Source: AP-15 sp963812675
GTDB lineage: Bacteria > Pseudomonadota > Alphaproteobacteria > ATCC43930 > CGMCC-115725
Assembly: GCA_963812675.1 (NCBI GenBank)
Contig: CAWEWR010000007.1
Location: 496,001 to 560,000, forward strand
Direction: 5' to 3'
Length of the DNA: 64,000 bases
Both the position numbers and the translations under genes were made by a program. Positions 59,716 to 64,000 of this stretch are shown piece after piece; position 1 is the stretch's first letter; each line of letters begins with the position of its first letter. The notes beneath the pieces are model-generated. The model ran no database searches and had not been told where the DNA came from. It worked only from the letters and a program-made list of their open reading frames with translations.

Positions 59716-62700
59716 GGCAGGTACCCCGCAAGGATTTCGGGGCTGATCGGCATCAGTCGCGGACCTTCGGTCCACAACAGGGCGCAACGGATCTCGCGAT
59801 CCGGATAAATGCGCTCCAGCGCCGCTTGGTAGGCCGCAAGTTGTCGAAGATAGATCGGCGCCACCTCGTGCTCGCTGTCGGGCGGTGGGCGCAGGCTCTT
59901 GTAATCGACGATCAGCACGCGGTCCTCTGCGACCACCAGCCGATCGATCTGCCCTGATAAGGCTTGCCCTCCGATTAACCCGATGAGCGGCACCTCGGCC
60001 TGCGAGCCCGGACCAAACAGCTCGGTGAAATCGGGGTGATCCAAGACAGCGATTATTTCGCGCAGAATTTCGTCCTGCTCCTCGGCCGTGAGGCGGTGAG
60101 TCGCCAACGCCAAAAAGCGCCGCGCCGCAACCTCGCGCTCCTCGATCGGCAGCTCGGGCAGAGCCTGCAGTAGCCGGTGTATGAGGAGGCCGCGCTTGAA
60201 GCGGTCGCGCCCTTGCGCCGCCAGCGGCGAGAGGGCGGGCGGCTCAGCCCCGCTCGGCCGCGACGGGGCGAGCGGCCGCGGCGGGTCGGGCTCGGCTGGC
60301 GGCGGCTGACGCACCCAATCCGGCAATGGCCCGGCCGCCGCTACCGCTGCCGCCGAGCGCTCCCGAACCGGCGGGACGGTTTGAGGACTGGTGAGCCGCA
60401 GACCCTGGCCGCACCAGCCGTCGGCGCCGATCAGCGGCGTCGAGTCGAAGGGAAAAGGTGTCGAAATCTCGGCGAGACCCGTGCGGCAGAGCGCGTGCCA
60501 TGAATCTTCCCTGGGCGCTTCCCGCGTTTGCCAACCGCAGATATAGAGCCGGTCCTGGGCCCGGCTCAGTGCGACATAGAGCAGGCGGCGATATTCCTCC
60601 AGGTTGCGCTCGCGCAGCGTCCGTTTTTCGCTCGTATAAAACGGGACGGCGAGATCGGCACGCGGACACCACAGCGGCAGCCCCTCACGCTGCGTCCACA
60701 GCAGCGTGTCCGGCAGGTTTGGCAGCTGCATCGTGTCGGGCAGAAAGACCACCGGCGCTTCGAGCCCCTTCGCGCCATGAACCGTCAATATGCGCACCTC
60801 GTCGCGCTGTCTTGCGCCGAAATCGCGCTTGACTTCCGTGTCGCCGGCGACCAGCCAGCGCAGAAAACCCTGCAAGGACGGCACATGTTCGCGTTCGTAG
60901 GAGAGTGCCAATGCGAGGAACTCCTCGACGGGGTCCGCGGCCTCGACCCCGAGACGCTCCAGCAGCATGCGCCGCCCCCCCTGAGCGCCGAGGATCTCGG
61001 CGTAGAGTTCGTACGGCGGCACGAAATCGGCGCGGGCCAAGAGATCGGAGAGCCGCTCAACCGCCCGCCGAAGCTGCGGAGATTTGCCGACTTCGACGCG
61101 CAAACGGTGCCACAGCTTTTCGCTGCCGCGGTCATAGGCGAGATCGAACAGCATCTCCTCGTCGATGCCGAAGAGGGGGCCCTTCAACACCGTCGCCAAG
61201 GTAAGGTCATCCTCCGGCAACAGCAAGAACCGGCCGAGCGCCACGAGGTCTTGTACAGCCAGCTGCTCGGTCAGGATGAGGCGGTCGGCTCCGGCCACAG
61301 GAATGTCGCGTTGTTTGAGTGCGCGCAGCAGCTCTCCGACAAACTCGTTGCGCCGCCGCACCAGCACCATGACGTCTCCCGGCCGGATCGGGCGGCCGGA
61401 GGCTTCGAGCAACTCCCCATTATCGAGCCGATCCGCAATGGTTGCGGCGATCGCGTTTGCGAGCCGGGTGCGAGGCTGCGTTGTTCGCTGGCGAATGACC
61501 GGCAGCGCCATCGGGTCGGGCGGCTCCTCGGGCTGCCCGACCACTGGCGGCCACAACTCGACTACTCCTGCGTGTCCCGCCCGGGACGCGATATGACGGA
61601 TCTCGCTGCCGTCGAGAGCGACCCCGTCGCGAGCCGCCGCATTTCGAAAGACAGCGTCGATCGCCCGCAGCACCGGCTCGGTCGAACGGAACGAGACTTC
61701 CAGCGGCACCACGCGCCATTGCTGCCGGGCGTCGCTGATGCGCCTCTCGAAATATTCACGTATCGCCAGGAAGGCTCGCGGATCCGCGCCCTGAAAGCTG
61801 TAGATCGACTGTTTGGCGTCGCCGACGGCAAAGATCGTGCGCAGGCGGCCGCCGGCGCCCTCGCCGGCAAAAAACTCCTCGGCGAGCGCCGCCACGATTT
61901 GCCATTGCTCGGGGTTGGTGTCTTGCGCCTCGTCGATCAGAATGTGGTCGAGGCCGCCGTCGAGCTTGAACAGCACCCACGGTGCAATGCCGGGGTGGCG
62001 CAACAGATTAAGCGCAACCGAGATCAAGTCGTCATAGTCGAGGACGCCTTGGGCGCATTTCAGCTCGGCATAAGCGTCCATCAACGCACCGCCGAGCTTG
62101 GTCACCGCGCAGCTCGCTTCGACAACCGCCGCGGCCGACTGCGTCTCGCAAAATTTTTTGACCCGTTCAGCTTCCGCGTCGAGCACCGCCCGAGCATCGC
62201 AGCCGGCGCTGCGGGCGGCGTCCCGGGTGATCAGGGTTTTGCGGGTCTCGCCCTCCATGGTCAGGAATGCAGCGGTATACGCCGGAAGCATCTGACGACG
62301 CAGCCCCGGGGTCTCGCACCACGCGGCAAGAGCGGCGCCGCGCTCTCGATCGGTGCAGGATCCGGCGGAGAGCGCCTGCGCAGCCGAGCGCAGCCCTGTC
62401 TCGTCCCCGGCTCCCGCGGCGCAGAAAGCGGCGATCACTGCCTCCTCGGTTGTCCCGGCGGGCAAACTCAGGGTTTGGCAGAGGTTGTCGCGCAGCTCCG
62501 AATGGCCTTTGCCGAGCGCTTGGCGGAGCTTGCCGCGCTCGGCCGCCACTGACGCCATCAACACACCAAAGCGCTCCTCAGGAGCATGGCCGGCCACCAC
62601 CGTAAGCGCCTCGGCGAGTTCGGGCTCGTTACCGTTGCGCGCGGCAATCACAACACGCTCGCCGGCCTCGATCAGCGTTTCACGCGCGCTGCGCTCGTCG

Positions 62701-63140
62701 AGGACCGCAAACTCGGTCGGCACTCCGGCCTCCAGCGGGAAGCGGCGCAACAGTGTTTGGCAAAAGGCGTGGATCGTCGCGATCTTGATGCCGCCGGGGG
62801 TTTCGAGAACGCGCGCGAAAAGCTGTCGCGCCCGGGCGATCGTCGCGTCGCTGGGCATGCGCCCGGTCAGCTTCTGCAATGTCTCGGCGAGCGCCCCCGA
62901 CCTCAAGGTCGCCCAATTGGCCAATTCCTCGTTCAGCCGGTTTGCCATCTCGGCGGCAGCAGCACGGGTGAAGGTCAGGCACAAGATGCGTGCGGGATCG
63001 GTCCCGTCGAGCATCAGCCACAGCAGGCGGTCGATGAGCACCCGCGTCTTGCCGGTTCCAGCCGAGGCGGAGACCCAGACCGAAGCCCGCGGGGCCGCCG
63101 CCTTGCGTTGCGGGGTGTCGGGGTCGTCGAACGACCTCAC
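59712..63140 (-). CDS. addA: Double-strand break repair helicase AddA
   Basis: A protein of 1142 residues with UvrD-type helicase motifs: VSASAGTGKTRVLIDRLLWL (Walker A, near residue 22), CLTFTRAAAAEMANRL (Ia), HILIDEAQDTNPEQW (Walker B), TVHGAKGLEAPVVFLPD (V) and YVALSRAQDRLYICG (VI). The C-terminal nuclease domain has LLIHRLLQALPEL and VLIVDYKSLRPP. AddAB unwinds and trims DNA ends for RecA loading. The start GTG 63140 overlaps the addB stop (GTGA), so the upstream open frame is not used. Confidence 0.95.
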   Translation of the reverse strand: MRSFDDPDTPQRKAAAPRASVWVSASAGTGKTRVLIDRLLWLMLDGTDPARILCLTFTRAAAAEMANRLNEELANWATLRSGALAETLQKLTGRMPSDATIARARQLFARVLETPGGIKIATIHAFCQTLLRRFPLEAGVPTEFAVLDERSARETLIEAGERVVIAARNGNEPELAEALTVVAGHAPEERFGVLMASVAAERGKLRQALGKGHSELRDNLCQTLSLPAGTTEEAVIAAFCAAGAGDETGLRSAAQALSAGSCTDRERGAALAAWCETPGLRRQMLPAYTAAFLTMEGETRKTLITRDAARSAGCDARAVLDAEAERVKKFCETQSAAAVVEASCAVTKLGGALMDAYAELKCAQGVLDYDDLISVALNLLRHPGIAPWVLFKLDGGLDHILIDEAQDTNPEQWQIVAALAEEFFAGEGAGGRLRTIFAVGDAKQSIYSFQGADPRAFLAIREYFERRISDARQQWRVVPLEVSFRSTEPVLRAIDAVFRNAAARDGVALDGSEIRHIASRAGHAGVVELWPPVVGQPEEPPDPMALPVIRQRTTQPRTRLANAIAATIADRLDNGELLEASGRPIRPGDVMVLVRRRNEFVGELLRALKQRDIPVAGADRLILTEQLAVQDLVALGRFLLLPEDDLTLATVLKGPLFGIDEEMLFDLAYDRGSEKLWHRLRVEVGKSPQLRRAVERLSDLLARADFVPPYELYAEILGAQGGRRMLLERLGVEAADPVEEFLALALSYEREHVPSLQGFLRWLVAGDTEVKRDFGARQRDEVRILTVHGAKGLEAPVVFLPDTMQLPNLPDTLLWTQREGLPLWCPRADLAVPFYTSEKRTLRERNLEEYRRLLYVALSRAQDRLYICGWQTREAPREDSWHALCRTGLAEISTPFPFDSTPLIGADGWCGQGLRLTSPQTVPPVRERSAAAVAAAGPLPDWVRQPPPAEPDPPRPLAPSRPSGAEPPALSPLAAQGRDRFKRGLLIHRLLQALPELPIEEREVAARRFLALATHRLTAEEQDEILREIIAVLDHPDFTELFGPGSQAEVPLIGLIGGQALSGQIDRLVVAEDRVLIVDYKSLRPPPDSEHEVAPIYLRQLAAYQAALERIYPDREIRCALLWTEGPRLMPISPEILAGYLP

Positions 63141-64000
63141 TCCTCGGCCTCGCTCTCGGCGAGCCGCTCGAGGTGCCGGTAATCGGAATATCGCGGCGCC
63201 CAACGCGGCGCTGGAACCGCGAGATAGGGTGTCGCCGGATCGTCGAACCGGTCGATCAGCGCCTCGATGCGGGCGACCACGCGATCGATCAGCGCGCCGG
63301 GGTCACCCGGATCGATCCGGCAGCGTTCGCCGGCGGGTTCGCCACCGCTCAGCCGCCAATATTCGAGCGCCGTCGGCGAACCATTGACGCCTTTGAAACC
63401 GCCGCCGCGCAGTATCGCGCCCTCGAGAGGCAGTTGCAGCGCAAACCCCGTTTGCACTTGCTTTGCCTGCGGAATGCTGCCGGTTTTGTAGTCGACCAGC
63501 AGAAAGCCCCCGTCGGCGAGCCGGTCGATGCGGTCCGCCTTGGCGGTGATCGTGAACGGCCCGCCGCGCGCCGGCAATGTCCAGCTTCCCTCGCACTCGC
63601 TGAGACTCTCGATGACGCCGAGGCGCTCCTCATCGACCAGCCAACGAGCGATCCTCTCAAAGCGGGGCCACCAGAACGCCCACGCGCCGGGGCGCGACAG
63701 GATGGGCCCGAATTGCTCGCGGCCGATGCGCAGCAGCTCCGCCTCGGCGTCATCCGGCATCCCCCGCGGGAAGCGGCGAAAGAAGGCGTCTAGCGTCCGA
63801 TGAATGGCGGTGCCGAGCTCGGCACGGCCGGGATCGGCGTCGAGTTCGTCCAGAGCCCTCAGTCCGAGAATATGGCGCGCATAGATCGCGTAGGGATCGC
63901 GCAGCCAGGTCTCGATCTGCGTCACCGAAAGCTTTCGCGGCCGCGCTGCGAGAGGCGGACGCGGTTCGGGCGGGAGCAGCGGCCGATACCCCTGTGCCCG
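63137..64000 (-). CDS. addB: AddB, C-terminal part (5' end outside window)
   Basis: The last 287 residues of AddB are visible, and the frame is open to the window edge. It contains KLSVTQIETWLRDPYAIYA, the start of the C-terminal nuclease region with the first Cys-free iron-sulfur-like segment, then GTAIHRTLDAFFRRF and the PD-(D/E)XK core ITAKADRIDRLADGGFLLVD with YKTG. The protein is the helicase-nuclease partner of AddA. The stop overlaps the addA GTG by 4 bases. Confidence 0.93.
   Translation of the reverse strand, partial: RAQGYRPLLPPEPRPPLAARPRKLSVTQIETWLRDPYAIYARHILGLRALDELDADPGRAELGTAIHRTLDAFFRRFPRGMPDDAEAELLRIGREQFGPILSRPGAWAFWWPRFERIARWLVDEERLGVIESLSECEGSWTLPARGGPFTITAKADRIDRLADGGFLLVDYKTGSIPQAKQVQTGFALQLPLEGAILRGGGFKGVNGSPTALEYWRLSGGEPAGERCRIDPGDPGALIDRVVARIEALIDRFDDPATPYLAVPAPRWAPRYSDYRHLERLAESEAEE

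Noticed and set aside
60528..62552. Plus-strand open frame of 674 residues
   Set aside because: Antisense to addA, whose helicase motifs are complete; composition fits a shadow frame.
1..64000. tRNA, rRNA or known riboswitch
   Set aside because: No cloverleaf, rRNA-like stretch or riboswitch core was recognised by eye on either strand; a covariance-model scan would be needed to exclude short RNAs.

Overview
The window is a GC-rich stretch of a chromosome from an alphaproteobacterium, probably a soil or plant-associated member of the Rhizobiales or Rhodospirillales. The evidence is the gene content and order: addB-addA-trxA, argD-argF-hslO, dapD-dapE, a ChvI-like regulator and DUF1491. No rRNA, tRNA, CRISPR array or intact insertion sequence was recognised. 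Coding density is high, and many starts are GTG or TTG or overlap the previous stop by 4 bases.

Layout. 1-5800: the tail of a class III adenylate cyclase, an HpaB-type flavin monooxygenase divergent from an FMN reductase, a small zinc-ribbon protein, an amidase and a hot-dog thioesterase. 5870-19220: a potassium island with kup, the complete kdpFABCDE set on the minus strand, a 27-residue membrane peptide ahead of kdpF, and a CPA1 Na+/H+ antiporter fused to a cyclic-nucleotide-binding domain. 19200-22710: two small conserved proteins, a decayed fragment of a fadJ-like gene next to a dispersed repeat, and an intact fadJ-like gene. 23070-30170: an envelope-glycan cluster with two family-2 glycosyltransferases, a methyltransferase, two large multi-membrane-span proteins and a flippase-like protein. 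30250-35720: a lipid or aromatic catabolism group with a thiolase that carries a frameshift, its DUF35 partner, a CapA-like protein, a [2Fe-2S] ferredoxin, a ferredoxin reductase and an amidohydrolase/decarboxylase.

35870-49070 is mostly housekeeping: a coiled-coil protein with a repeat array, dapDE (lysine/peptidoglycan), a membrane protein, glutathione peroxidase, a LysE exporter, a PaiB-like protein, recX, a DHA2 drug exporter, argD-argF-hslO, mlaA and trpF. 49090-54260 is a tightly packed minus-strand run: two lipoproteins, a response regulator, a histidine kinase, DUF1491, a receiver-only regulator and aroC. 54420-59270 is the most unusual part: a fatty acyl-AMP ligase with its own acyl carrier protein, a TIM-barrel sugar isomerase-like protein, and two FkbM methyltransferases of equal length at the two ends. 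The window closes with trxA, addA and the 3' part of addB.

How the genes work together. Kup and Kdp import K+, KdpDE senses demand, and the CNBD antiporter may link ion balance to a cyclic nucleotide. Acyl-CoA chemistry recurs (thioesterase, fadJ, thiolase/DUF35). The FAAL/ACP pair would activate a fatty acid without CoA and load it on the carrier; the product is unknown and is the best candidate here for something undescribed.
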